A program made the position numbers and the translations under genes. From positions 70,268,032-70,332,031 of the forward strand of contig NC_064433.1 in assembly GCF_023343835.1 (NCBI RefSeq): 64,000 nucleotides of DNA. The letters are read 5' to 3'. The notes under the pieces were generated by a model. It did no database searches. It was not told the DNA's origin and saw nothing but the letters and a program-made list of their open reading frames with translations. Below, piece after piece: positions 24,944 to 37,400 of the stretch. Source of the stretch: Lagopus muta (taxonomy: Eukaryota > Chordata > Aves > Galliformes > Phasianidae). How positions within the stretch are numbered: the first letter of the stretch is position 1; the number at the start of each line of letters is the position of its first letter.

Positions 24944-25954
24944 AGTCTTATACTAATAAGACAGAAATGAGAAGGCTTTTTTTCTAAGTGGATGTGTCTT
25001 GCTCTCCTTCCTTTACACAGAGGACTTGGGCCCTGGAAACTTGTACTAATGTATTGCAAAACATCCCAATCAGGTTATGAACAGAAAACACCCCGAAATT
25101 ACAAATATATGGCATACCTGCTGCACAAAGTTGATGTATATGAAGAAGTGCATAATGTGAAACAGAATGTTCTTCCCCCTCCTCAGATGTCTGTGTTTTA
25201 AAACCAGGGAGGAAACACCAGGAATTGTATGTGAGGGAAAGGCACTCACATAGTGACATTTAAGAAGTGGCTGCTAAAGTCATATATCAAAATATAAATA
25301 TTGTTGTATAAACATTAAAGCCATGTGTACTGTGCCAGATGAACCTTGCTATATGAAAATTTCAGAGGAATAATATGAAGAATTTCTGTTTTCTCATGAC
25401 TGCATCTTCTTTCTTTTTCCAAGACCCCAAGTGTTTAAATTAATTACATTTCCTTGTGCATACTTTCTTGACCTGAACAGAAATTCCTTGTAAGTATTGA
25501 GTTATCCACCATGCATCAACTATACAGTATTGCATTTGATGGTGTCGTTTACAAACAATTTCAAATGTTGTGCGATTTTTTCAAATGTTATGAGATTTTT
25601 TTTTCCAAGGCAAAAGAAATGTTATTTAGTTTCAGTGACAGATGTCTAAATACCTTAATGTATGTATTTAAATATAATGCAGATATATATAATGGCTGCT
25701 TGTAAGTAGTAGAATAGGAGTTGCAGATGATTAGCACTGGCTACACAGCTGACCTAGGCAGTCTTCAGTTTATCCTGTGTTGCTTCCCTCAGCCTTGAAC
25801 TTCCCTCAGGCTTTGCTTTTTTTTTTAAGTCAGAGTTCAATCTGTCTTGTAGATGTCATTTAAGCAGATACTGTCTTTTACGACTGAACTGCACATTCCA
25901 ATTTTAAGCAAAATAATGTAGATCTTTGAAATCTGCATTATGACTTACAGGAAA

Positions 25955-25955
25955 G

Positions 25956-25990
<35 letters not shown>

Positions 25991-25997
25991 CATATAA
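25955..25997. repeat. (TA)n microsatellite
   Basis: About 43 bp of TA dinucleotides interrupted twice by TACATA. Self-complementary and length-variable. Confidence 0.92.
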
Positions 25998-28900
25998 TGA
26001 AAGTAATAAATGGAATTAAATGTGTTGCTAAGAAGAATGTTATATTTAGTACAGTATTCCCTTTTGTATTCCTCCCCGTTGTCCTCGGAGGATTTCACAG
26101 ATCCTGTGTATAATTTGTGCTGCTACAAAAGCAGTTTTGTGGAGTTGTTCTGATAAATGAGTATCAGTCTGTATCTTCCTTGTTTTCTTTAAAACTGGGA
26201 TGTATGCTCATCTGATAGCAATGGCTACATCCTTGACATCACAGCTCAGTCCTGCAGTTTTTTCCCCTGGTGTGTTTAGTCCCACATGATTGGTCCTCAT
26301 CTGCATTCCAGGACTTTGAGATTTTATGTCATGTGTGTATTAAAGCCTAAAAGACTAGAGGTAAGTATCTACAGAACTCAAAACCTGGAGCTGGAACAGG
26401 ATTTTCAGTGATTTCAAATTCTAGTCCCTCTGTTTTGTGTGTGTGTGAGATCTGGGTGCTTCTGCAGGGCAGGCCTTGATGAAGAGAGATGATCTCCTTA
26501 TAAAAATGTGACCCTCAAGGGCTTGGCAGTATTTGTTCCATGTAGAGAGCATAGAGCTCTGAATTCTTGAGTTGTCTGTTCTTGTGTTGGGATATGGCCC
26601 CTCCTACCCAAGGGAGCAGGCCTGACAAAAAGGGCATTGAGATGATAAAAATAAAGTGCATTCCATCATCTGAAAAAGAGCAGATAGGAATATTTCTGGC
26701 CTAACTTGATGCTGCTTTCTGCTGGAAGAAATTGTTCTATAAAAGAATGTTAGACATTTACCTTGTTTGCATTGCTTTTCCTCATCTGTTTTAGACCAAA
26801 GAATGAAGTTCACACATAGCATGATAGGTATATATGAAATACAGGACCATTAAAATGTTTTGGATTGAGACTGTAAATGAAAAAGAGAATCTAATGAAAT
26901 CATATTTGCTCTGCAACACACTTCTTGTAATATTCTTGTCTGAGATAAAGTTAACTGTGCTTCTTTCCCTCGCATCAATAACGTGAGCCTACAATGCAAA
27001 AGGTTTTACTGTGAACGAATGATGTTAGAATATTGTGACAGTTTATTTTTAATACTGTTAGTGAATGGAATTTGTATTTCATTATAAAACAGCTGTTATC
27101 CAGGTATCTGATGTGCAGTGTAGATATGTGCTGGATACTACATGTGGAAAACTCACCAGCATGCATGGACCTGATATCCGTGCACAGTGTATTCAGATAT
27201 GTAAAAAAAGAGGCTAGTCCAAAGCCTGTTCTAGTGTTCCTTAATCACAGCTTTGAATTGCTTTATTGATCCATGTGGTTTTTGTATTTGTTCTAGAAAT
27301 AAAATACATGAGAAAACAAACAGAGTAATATGAAATCAGCCCACAAAGAGCAGAATAGAGAGTTAAATGAAAGTAATCGGCACTGGGAGAGAAAGCAATG
27401 CTTTGTTGCTATTATGGTGCACAAAAAATGAAATAAAAAAAAATCAAAGACAGGACAAATGCACTTTCTAAAACAGAAGATTATCAAAGAGAGTGTGTTG
27501 ACATTAGTGTAGAATGATTTTTGAGACTACTGGAGCTTTTGAGAGTGCTAGAGAATGTCAAGTAGATCTCTGATCATTTCTGTTGTTCCCCATTGGCCAA
27601 TGTGTGAGGTTTTTTTACAATGGTCTTAACGTAGTAACTTGTATTTATTCTATATTATCATCTGTGAATGAACAGCCTAACAATGAAAATGCTTATCTCA
27701 GAGATGAGATTGATTTACAGAATTCTGTTAACTGCCATCTCTGACAGGGATATGAGGCATATAGAATGCACACTCCCCACCCTCCACTGTGGCACCTGTA
27801 GAACACTGACAGACTGTAGACTCATGGTGCTATGGGACAACCTAGGTGATTAACCATAGCCCAGAACCAGGATGGGAAATGCCTCCCACTGCACAGGCAT
27901 GCTGCAGACTGCCTCAGTGCAGAAAAATTGGTGTAATTGTATTGCTTGCTATTAAATTCAGCACTGGGAGGCTTTCTAATGATCCATTCCAAATGTTTTG
28001 GTTACACAACCCCTCTGTACACCTAGGTATATAGCCTTGCATTGCTTCCCATTTTGTCTTATTATGGATGGTATTCTTGTTAGGCTTTTTTGGAGTGTAT
28101 TTCTAAAAATAATGTGGAGCAGTCTTTTACCTCAGTCATAAACTTACTTATGGGAATATTAGAGAAAGTATCTGAGCACAAGAAAGCATCTTAAATTAAT
28201 GGAATGAATAATCAGAAAGATTTGTCTCCCTAGTCACACATATGTGAGTCTCATGCTAATTGTGCGAGTCTCTTAACATTTACCCATAAGTTCCTACAGC
28301 TCTGATCTATAATTCATGACAACAACCTGATTTACAGCAAAGACCAGAAGTGAAGAGGATGGATCCTACTTTCATCGAAGGCAACAGCAAAAGTTTAATT
28401 GAGTTCACTGTCACAGAACATTATAATATTCCTCAGGATCTGTCAATATCTTCAGCTTATACCACTTTCCATATATTTTCTCCCAACATAGCGTGATTCA
28501 AGCAGTGAATTGCAGCAGTGGTGGCATCTATAATATCAGTAGCTAAATTCAATTTGATCAGTTATCATAGTAGATCTGGGACTTGCACAGGTCCTAGGCC
28601 TAGCACCCACAAGTCTGCACTGTAGCACCATTCCCAAACTTGACTTTTGGTGGAGTAATTAGGGATGCTTATGTTCAGAAAGAATCACTGAGATGAAGAT
28701 CCTTTAAATCTCCTGCAATCTGATTGAAGTGGAACAGGATCTCTGTGCTGCTGTCCTCGCTGCTACGTTGAAAAGAAGAAAATGAACTGTAATTTTTTTC
28801 CAAGGAAATGCTGCAACTTGTTTTTCTGAAGAATTCTATTGTCCCTTTTGGCTCACAAAAGAAGGACACACAGCCCAAGGGATACAGTGTGCATAACACC

Positions 28901-29089
28901 ATGAAGAATAATCTTAGAAAAATATTAGCAGATGTAACTGGGAAAGACATTGCCTGAAGATTTATATGCTAAGTTAAACTGAAAATTTAAAGAAAGGAGT
29001 TGCTCAAATGCAAACTCAAAGCAAGTCCATAGCAGGCTTTTCGCTAGAACTTTTTTGAACTACCAAAGGTGAAAGTTTTGATCATCTAA

Positions 29090-29125
29090 AAACAAACAAA
29101 CAAACAAACAAACAAACAAACAAAC
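29090..29125 (+). repeat. (AAAC)n microsatellite
   Basis: Nine or so perfect AAAC tetranucleotide units, followed by CCCAGTG and a T/C-rich stretch. Confidence 0.95.
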
Positions 29126-29585
29126 CCCAGTGATTTTTCCCCCCTAAGTTTTATTGTTTACATGCATAGTCATTATTGCAATTAAATCAGCTGCACCTGC
29201 CAAGGATCTTTTAAAAAGTATCTATATCCATATGTTTACATCTCTAACGGTGTGACTTGGTTCAACAGAACTTCACTGATGTTGCTTCAGAACACTTGCT
29301 CATCCCAAATCCCGTAGCAAAAGCCTTATATGACAGTCATTGTGAAATAATATCTTCTGTGCCATCCTTACAAAATTAAAATGATCAAAGTCACCTGTTT
29401 TACTGGTTAAATCCACTGGTATAATATCCTGAGAAAAATAATGTCAAGTTGTTCCTTTTACGGAAAAGATTTATGTATTTACATTTTAAATTTTTAGAAA
29501 GATTTATGAAATTCCTGTGATTTTTATGTGAGGAGATGTCCATTCTGTAGGATGAATTCATACAAGGATCCCATATTTTTAAAAC

Positions 29586-29615
29586 AGAGAACTGAATTCC
29601 AGAGAACTGAATTCC
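29586..29615. repeat. Perfect 15-bp tandem duplication
   Basis: AGAGAACTGAATTCC occurs twice head to tail (29,586-29,600 and 29,601-29,615) with no mismatch. The absence of divergence suggests a recent slippage or repair duplication. Confidence 0.95.
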
Positions 29616-30327
29616 AATCACGTTGTTGCCCATAACCCAATAAAAAGCTTCCATTCAGAGTCTGAGGCCATTTCTGTTTCTGAGATCGAACAAAATCCTT
29701 TCTACATTCCTTGTTTATTTGGTAACTTGTTCGTTATACCTTATTTCAGCAAACCTGTCTGCATGATTTTAGATGCAGAATTCAAAGCTCATCTGTTGGA
29801 AGCAGCAATATCAGAACAGTACCTCTTGATTTTAGGGACATATTTGAACTTTTTTGTTCTGGGACAGAATACTCTGTTGAGAGCAAGATTTATTCTTTCT
29901 GTCCCCATATGAGGTAATGCTCCCTTGTTCAAATAATGATGAGTCTAGAACTGAGCAGTACATGACAACATTTGTCAGCTCACAGCAATGCGAGAACATG
30001 GCTATGTGTTCACTTTATCAGGCACATTTTAATTGTCCAGTAGGAGTAACCCTCTTTGTAAGGAAAAGTTTTCTCTTCTATAACCATGGCCCATAAATAC
30101 TGCTCACAGGATCTGTTTCCGTGCACACCTATCACGCGTTAGTCATTACTTTGAGGAAATAAGATGGTAAAATGCAAAGGGGATGAGAAGAGTAGGTTAT
30201 TTAAAAGGATGTTTATGCACAGTCTGTAGTTATTCTGATTATGCTAAGTAAAAAAATATCTAAGAAGGCTCTACATTTTCCCTTAGTGTATTATGGACAA
30301 TACAGAGAATTGTCTTCCCATTTTATT

Positions 30328-31780
30328 CATAGAATCCTAGAATCATAGAGTATCCCAAGTGACCCTCAGGGATCACTGTGTTAGCTCCTGGCTCCACATA
30401 GGTCCACCCAAAATCCAAATGCTGTCTGAGAGCGTTGTCCAGATGCTTCTTGAATCCCAGCAGCTTCGGGCTGTGCTCACTGCCTTGGGCAGCCCGTTCC
30501 ATGGCCCAACCACCCTGTGGTGCAGCCCCTGTCCCTGACCTCCAGCTGCCCTCCCCTGACAGCTCCATGCCGTTCCCTCGGGCCCTGTCGCTGTCACACA
30601 GCAGAGCTCAGCGCTGCCCTCTGCTCCCTGTGAGGAGCTGCAGCCACCATCAGGCCTCCCCTCAGCTCCTCTGCTCTGGGCTGAGCACACCGAGGGTCCT
30701 CAGGTACTCCATGTACGCCTTGCCCTCTAGAAACCTTTATCTTTACAGTCCTCCTTTGGGCTCCCCTTCATAGAATTATGTCTTTGTTTTATTTTGGAAC
30801 CCAAGCCTGCGCACAAGTGCTCGAGGTGAGTCCACCCCACGCAGAACAGAGAGAGACAATCCCTTCCCTCTCCCAGCTGGCAGTGCTGGGCCTGATGCAA
30901 CCCAGGTACTGTTGGCCCTTTTTGGCTGCCAGGGCACACTGTTGACTTGGATTTCAATTTGTCATCAACCTGGAGTCCTAGGTCCCTTTCTGTGGGGCTG
31001 CTCTCCAGCCTCTTGTCCTCTACTCTATACATATAGCTAGGATTGCCCAGTCCCAGGAAGAGAATACAGCACTTGCACTTGTTAAACTTCACGTGGTTGG
31101 TGATTGCTCAGTCACCAGTTTGTCCAGATATCTCTGTAAGAGCCCTACCCGTGAGGGAGCCTACAGCTCCTCCTAATTTTGTGTTGTTCTCAAACTTGTT
31201 TAGTTCTGTATCTTCAAGTTCTGTATCCAAGTCATTTATGAAAACATTGAAGAAAATGCCCTAAAGGGGCTGCAGGACTCCATCAGTGACTGGCTATCAG
31301 CCTGAGCTCTATTTAACACTTTGAGTCTGACTTGTCAGCCAGTCGTCCAGCCATTGCATTATGCATCTGTCTATTTGTGTTCTGGACATATTGTCCAGAA
31401 GGATACCGTGTGACACCGTGTTTAAAGCTTTGCTGAAATCCAAGATTACTGGCTTCCCTTGGTTAGTTAGGTGGGTAAACTTGTCATAAGAGGAGATTAA
31501 GTTCAGGTAACAGGACATTATGCTTGTGATTCTGTGTTGTCAGTAAACAGTTACTGCATTGTCTTTCAGATGTATATCAGTAACACCCGGGATAATGTTC
31601 TCTTGCAGTTTTGCCAGGTGCTGAAGTGAGGCTGACTGGCCTATTATTACCAGGGTCTTTTTTCTTTACCTTCTGGAAAACTGGACTAGTATTTTCAGCC
31701 TCCAGACTGGGACTTCCCCAGATCTGCTTGGCAGCAGATATCACACAGAGTTCTACAGCCTGTCTGATAAGGTCTTGCAT
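30328..31780 (-). mobile_element. Long CR1 LINE fragment (~1.45 kb) with reverse transcriptase part, minus orientation
   Basis: The longest transposon in the window. On the plus strand it begins with CR1 tail units (CATAGAATCCTAGAATCATAG). In reverse it then contains the ORF2 C-terminus (30,370-30,690, with CDSDRARGNGMEL-like residues in shifting frames), the MKFNKCK...LESSPTERDLGLQVDDKL segment (30,770-31,092) and part of the reverse transcriptase palm (VILDFSKALNTVSHGILLDN at about 31,390-31,450). The left part is markedly GC-rich compared with its surroundings. Frameshifts and stops occur throughout. The exact 5' limit is uncertain; similarity to CR1 fades between 31,700 and 31,960. Confidence 0.92.
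31093..31518 (-). pseudogene. CR1 ORF2 reverse transcriptase remnant with lost active-site aspartates
   Basis: The intact protein copies CR1 RNA into DNA at the target site. The DFSKA block on the minus strand keeps the first catalytic Asp. The second motif, normally F-A-D-D followed by TKLGG, lies at about 31,175-31,200 and reads KFENNTKLGG here, so both aspartates are asparagine and the preceding Ala is Glu. Upstream of it the VFINDLDTEL-like segment is recognisable but needs frame corrections. A TGA stop precedes the KFNK segment at about 31,092-31,120. This is an inactive fossil copy that lacks the endonuclease domain and the whole 5' half. Confidence 0.75.
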
Positions 31781-34700
31781 TGCCTAAAGAGATTAAAAAC
31801 TCTAGAACCACAGGGGAGCACAGGCAAGTCGGGATGGACAGTCCCTGGAAATGTCCAGTACGCATGCCTTGCTTCAAAAGATACGTTAGCTGTTTAGTAT
31901 ATTTCTCCCAATTGATCTTACCTTGCCTTGCCTCCCTTGCAAACAACAACTTTCTTCATTCTCCAAAACGATGTTTTTCAAGCATCTCTCCATTAGCATT
32001 TCTAACATGAAGTGGTTTTCAGGAAAGCAGCAATCAGTGCCTGTCTAATGGTTCTGCACTTTGTGTTAGGCTCCCTTCATTAGGGAGCTGTGAGAAGCAA
32101 ACCTGGAGTCCTTTTCCTGTGGCTGCATGTGTAAAGTGCTGTGCTGCTTTTGTGACTTGAAAGAGTGAAAGTCTGGTAGAGAATATCTGGCCAAGAATTT
32201 TGGAACAAACCTAGAAGGTAGTCTTTCTGAGTGCATTCTTACACTTACAGGTATACGAGCTCATCTTCAACATGGGTGTCCTTCTGAAAATGCTGTTTTT
32301 GCTTCTGTCTTACCAATGGGCTTCTTACCTTCCTGAGGTGTTAACAGTATTCAAAGCATTCTCATTAATACCTTTTTATATCTAATCTCTGCTCTTGTGA
32401 TTTCCCCATCTGATATATAGCAATTTATTTTAAAAAAAACCCTTGGACTTCAAAGGCTGTTTTCTCAGGATTCAAAGTTAAATGGACTGAAACACCCAGT
32501 ATTCTCCTTGCAGAATGAGAAATTAGGCAACTGTGTGGTGGAATCGACTGCTTCTGAAAATGCTATGAAATTCTTTTTTTCCTCCTTTCTTCAGCTTTCT
32601 GTCAGACATGACATATGTGTGAAGTACCATGGAAGTTATACTCTTTTGGCTGGGTGTTTTTAGCATCCACTGTAAGCACCCAAATTTAACTTATCTTGCT
32701 TGAAACCTAAATGAATGTGTTGTATCATTCTTTGCCAACAGTAAAAATGTTAAGTGCCTTTTATAAAGAGCAATGGCAGAAAAATAGGGTGAGGAGAATT
32801 GAGTTGTTTATGACTACCAAATTAGCAGTTCTAGTTGCAATTAGCTGGCTGATGAAGCTGTTAAATGTAGCAGACCTTTTGGAAAATACATTGTACTCTG
32901 CTGTTTATAGTAAGAAATAATATGATTAAATAGCTGAATGTTATGTGATCTTAAAACCTGTAGGCTGTATGTTAACTGAGCAGTACCCTGAACTCAGGAA
33001 AACGAAGGGAGTTTATTTGGTATATGATTTCACTGTTTTGGAGAAACATGGTCTGTGTGTTTAATGATAAAAATTGTGTTAAACGTCATGCCAGGACAAC
33101 ATCATAGCCAGAGACCAGAGTCGGGAACTCAGCTTTTAGTTATTTACATACTTTTCCTGATTTAATTTTTCCAGTTTCATAGGATCGGATGAGAGTTTTG
33201 GAGAAGTTGTATCATATACTAATAAAATTCACCCAACCCTTTGAATTCTTAAACTTTTTTGGGAAAAATTTCATAAAAGACAGATCAATTTTTCACACTG
33301 GAACAAGTTCATTACATTTATCTCTGTGTATATTAATGTACACTTCTAATGTAAACTTTTTTTAATCCATAAAATGAATTTGCCAGATTTTTATTAAATC
33401 TAGAAGAAATCTTTTATAGTTCTGCAAAACTATTTACTAGCTGTTTCTAAGCTAGAATAGGGAGTAATCTGGCTTCACTATTTACCCTTCATTTCATCAC
33501 ATGGCAGAATATCGCTTACTCCCTTCAGCACTAATGCTGTTCTAGCAAGCACTGGTATAGAAAAGACAAGGGGAGGTAGTCAATGCCTTTCCTATTCTCA
33601 TCTTTGCCTTTCTGTGTGCTTTAGCTTAGCAAAAATCCAGCCAAATTAGGATCAATATTTTAACCAATTCTAATGCCACTGAAAAATTATTTAAAAATGG
33701 AATAAATTGAAAAGATAAAAATACGCGCAGCAGTGCCATGAAGAGGTGAATATCAGAGTTTTAATGAAATACCCATTTTTGTTTAACATTTGTTATTTCG
33801 GCGTGGTGGAATTTAATGAATTTTTGGGCAGTATGGCTGCTTTGTAACAGATGTGCCTTACCTCTTGAGGTCGCAGAGATCCTCCTGTACTGCGTGTAGA
33901 GGCAGAGGGGCTTTCTGTCATCTCAGAAGGCAACTATCACCTTGTCTTGTTCCACTGACCATACTTGCAGCCAGAAGTACAAGTTATATTCAGTACCTAA
34001 CATGCACAACTTGTGGGATGAATTTCAGCCTGAGTGAGCCTGGAGACTACTACAGGTCCAAATCTCCCAAATGTCCAAGAAAGTTGATGTCTCCTTTCAC
34101 AAGGAGCATGGCAAAAGGGCAGGTTTTTAATCTGTCAGTGGGAATTACTCAGAAATATGTTACCTTTTTGTTACATTTTAGACAGTTTTTGCATCTGTTG
34201 CCACATATAAATCAGTTATTCTGAAGTGCTTTCAGGTGCTACTGAGCTCCATTTTAAACCTTCTGCTGTGTGCATACATGGCAGTTTGCTCCCGCAGGGA
34301 TTTCTACCTTCCTGTTCCCATTCAGTAGTCTCTCACAAGGGTTATGCCTTACATGTTGCTAATAAGTAACAGAAACACAGATTTCTCTTTCTGTGCTTCC
34401 TTTTAAGCTATTTGGAGTGCTAGTTGCTTCCACAGTTTGTAAGAACATGGGGGGGATGTTTATGAAATTCTTGTAGATCATACCGACTTTAATGGAAATT
34501 GAGACAAATCTATTTGGCTTCCCTTAACACTCTGCTCCTAAAGGCCAGATGTTGAAAAGGTTTAAAAATATATCCGTAGTGCTTAGAATCTATAAATTTC
34601 ACACAGCCAATTTTCTACATGTATGTAGTTTACTGATTGCACAAAGTCTTGTGGCAGCTGCTTCTGGCTCTGGTGCTGGGCTCTGATGCTTCTTGCTTCA

Positions 34701-37039
34701 GGGAGATTAGGCCTGGGAACTAAATTAAAGTACCAGGTTATGAGCTTGCTCAGACAAGGCCTCCAGTTTAGAGATCTGAATTCTCAGCAGCAGTGCCCGA
34801 TTTTCTTCAGAGCTTACATGCACAGCTTCTGAAAATGATAGAATCCTCATTCTGAAAGCGAGATGTCTCGACTCATGAATTTAAGTGGGGGAAATCCCGA
34901 ACTTGTCTGTCAGTCTTAACATGAAAATGATACAACATACCATATGGATAAACACTCATTTTCAATGTTGAAGCAGTGCAAGCACAGGATGAATGCAAGG
35001 GTTAGAGCAGTAACGACCACCTAACAGCAGGAGCACTGAGGCATCACCACATTCTCCCTTGTGTTACTCTGCTCTTGTTCCTCCCTTCCTCTCTGCACAG
35101 AGGGGGAGGCTGCTTTACTCGGCCCTTGCTGGAAGCAGACCAGGAGATGGCTGCCTGGGCCCATGTGGTCACAGGGCTGTGCAGAGTGAAACAAAAGGAT
35201 AGTGAGGGCATGCAGATGCTCGAGAAAAGAGCTAGCCACTTCTTTCCTATTTTAACTCCATCACAAAAAGAAACTGTTTGTCTCGCTGAATAAATGTCCT
35301 ATAGTTGGTGCCTTATTTCCTTTCTCTGAAATAGAAGGGTTTTGCTATGTTACTATATAAGTTTGATCTTCTTTATCTGTAGCTGTTACTAGGGCCGTAT
35401 TAAAGCTGGAAAAGTCAGTACCTTCAGATCGCTCATTTTGCTGAGTAAAAATACAAGAAGAATGATCATTCGAAGAATAATATAGTCTGGGGACTGCATT
35501 GGAGCAGACATTTTACTCTGGATACACGCCTTCCCAAAGTGTAATTTAGCTCAGTGTTACTATGTAATTCATTAGCACACAATCATTATTTACACATTGT
35601 TATTTAATGTAGATTTGCTTTTAAAAGGCCATGAAATCTGATGGCTGTAGCCCGATATGACATTAGACAATGCCTTCCCTGATATTTTCCATTCCTGCAC
35701 CCCAGCCTATTTTTAAAATTGCTCACTCTTTATTTCACATTCAGATAATTTTACTCCAAATTGCTCTTTTATTATGCCATTTTAGGTAAAGAAATATGAA
35801 AGAACGTGTTGGGTTTTTTTTTTTCCTGGCATGGTCTGCATTTTATGTCTCCGTCAAGTGCTTTTCTAAAGCTGTTTTTCCCAGACTGTGTGTTTTGCAT
35901 GGGTGGGACAGTGGGTTATTGTTAGCCTGTTAGACACAACTCAGTTTGAATACCCTTCAGTAGTTTGTGAGGCAAGTCAGCTCTATTTGCATTTGTTCCA
36001 GTCACAAAGGTTTATAGGTCAGCAAAGGCTGGCTGGAAAAATTCAACATGCCAATGCACTATTCTTCTATGGTTGTCAGGAATTCAAACATGCTGGTTTT
36101 TATATTTCTTCTTGGTCATGAATATATGATAGCACAGTCTGAAGTCGCTTTGTTTCTCTGGAGCTTGGTACCAGCTGGGACTAAGATGGAGGACGCGACT
36201 TGATGCCAGCTTTTTTTCCCCCTCTCTTCTTTTGCCCATACTAATCAGCAACAAATCAAATGTCAGTACATCTGGAGACAGTGAGAGGGCAGTGCTCACC
36301 AGTGCACTGTATTGCTGCTATTTTTTCCTTTTCTGTGAGAAAGAGTCCAGCTGAATAAAGGATGACATTTGTCCTTTCACAGAAAACATTGCATTAGCTT
36401 AATCTTTCTTCTGTTTTGGGTTTTGAGGTGTTTGTTGTTTTTTTTTTCCCCCTCCGTTTTTCATTTAGATACTTCTGGGCTATGTTCTGAGATGTTTCCT
36501 GCTCAAATGCAAGCAGAGATTATGTGGAGATCTTCATTTATACACAGACTCACAAAGGCTAGGCATGCTTCAGAATTCAGGACCTAGAAGCTATTGATAT
36601 AGATGTAGTAATCACTTACAAAGACACACAGTGGAAACAGTCTTGGGATATTGCTGATAACCTGGTCTTTTGATAACTTGTTCGCCAAGCTTGAAATCTA
36701 TACAAAAAGAATGTATTTCCCAAAGAAAGCATTTCCTTACCTTTGTTTTTCAACTTTTAGTTTTAGAAGAGGTTTGGCCTTTTGCAGTTATTAAAATGAA
36801 ATATAGATTTATCTGTAATTTGATTTCTTCCAAACTGCATTTTGAATTTTAAGTGGTGTGCCTGAATACATTGTGCAAGGTACTGGTGCAGGTTTATTAG
36901 CTGACATCTCATTTCCCCATCACTCTGGAAACTGTAAACTCTATTTGAATTTGATTTATTTAAAAATCGGTTACAAAAAAAATTCTGTTTTTATGGTTGT
37001 ATCTCGAGTTCTGAGATTTTTCTTATAGAAGTCATAAAA
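31781..37039. other. AT-rich non-coding DNA
   Basis: No gene recognised. The first ~180 bp may be further, strongly diverged CR1 sequence. A 123-codon frame at 33,853-34,224 (plus) has no family resemblance and no supporting splice sites. The block at about 35,570-35,790 is AT-rich but rich in TAAT and ATTA words, and reads like regulatory rather than random DNA; I cannot support more than that. Confidence 0.5.
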
Positions 37040-37400
37040 CATGCCAGATTTCCTTTTAATATTCCCATTGAAATGCAAACTGTGACCTTTGGTGGTCTCT
37101 TTCTACAAAATATGAGCTGTTTTGAGTAAAAGGCGACAGAGACAGGGAAGGTTGCATCTGTAAACAAGAGAGGCTGCAGCTAAACCTCGTATTGATGCCT
37201 CCATTTGGAACAGCCGGGGAGACCCGTTTACTTTTGAATGCACGGTTCGCTGCCAAGTTGGCACCATCTTTCATGTTTATAGATTTAAATTCAGCACATG
37301 GCTTTAACTCTTCAGCTGCACTAGCTGCAAACAATTAGCCCGAAACAAATGCTTAGGTATAAGCAGTTCGTTGTCTTGTCCATGCCAAGTTGCATCTGAC
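37040..37400. promoter_or_regulatory. Possible conserved non-coding element
   Basis: This ~360-bp block stands out from its AT-rich surroundings by higher complexity. It lacks simple repeats and is dense in recognisable factor words: CTGTAAACAAG (forkhead-like) near 37,158, CAGCTG-like E-boxes near 37,313, and a GCCAAGTTGGC nuclear factor I-like pair at 37,252-37,262. It also contains the 40-bp segment (37,226-37,265) that resembles part of the CpG island at 56,372-56,411. A 92-codon minus-strand frame crosses it, but the product matches no family I know. The call rests on appearance; only cross-species alignment can establish conservation. Confidence 0.35.

Larger units (their letters stand above)
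24944..30327. other. AT-rich non-coding DNA
   Basis: No exon or RNA gene recognised. It contains a TA microsatellite (25,955-25,997), an AAAC microsatellite (29,090-29,125) and a perfect 15-bp tandem duplication (29,586-29,615). The open frames here are short, and the 25,904-26,098 one is simply the translated TA repeat. Confidence 0.55.

Noticed and set aside
33853..34224. 123-codon plus-strand frame with several Cys
   Set aside because: No recognisable zinc-binding spacing, family or splice signal.
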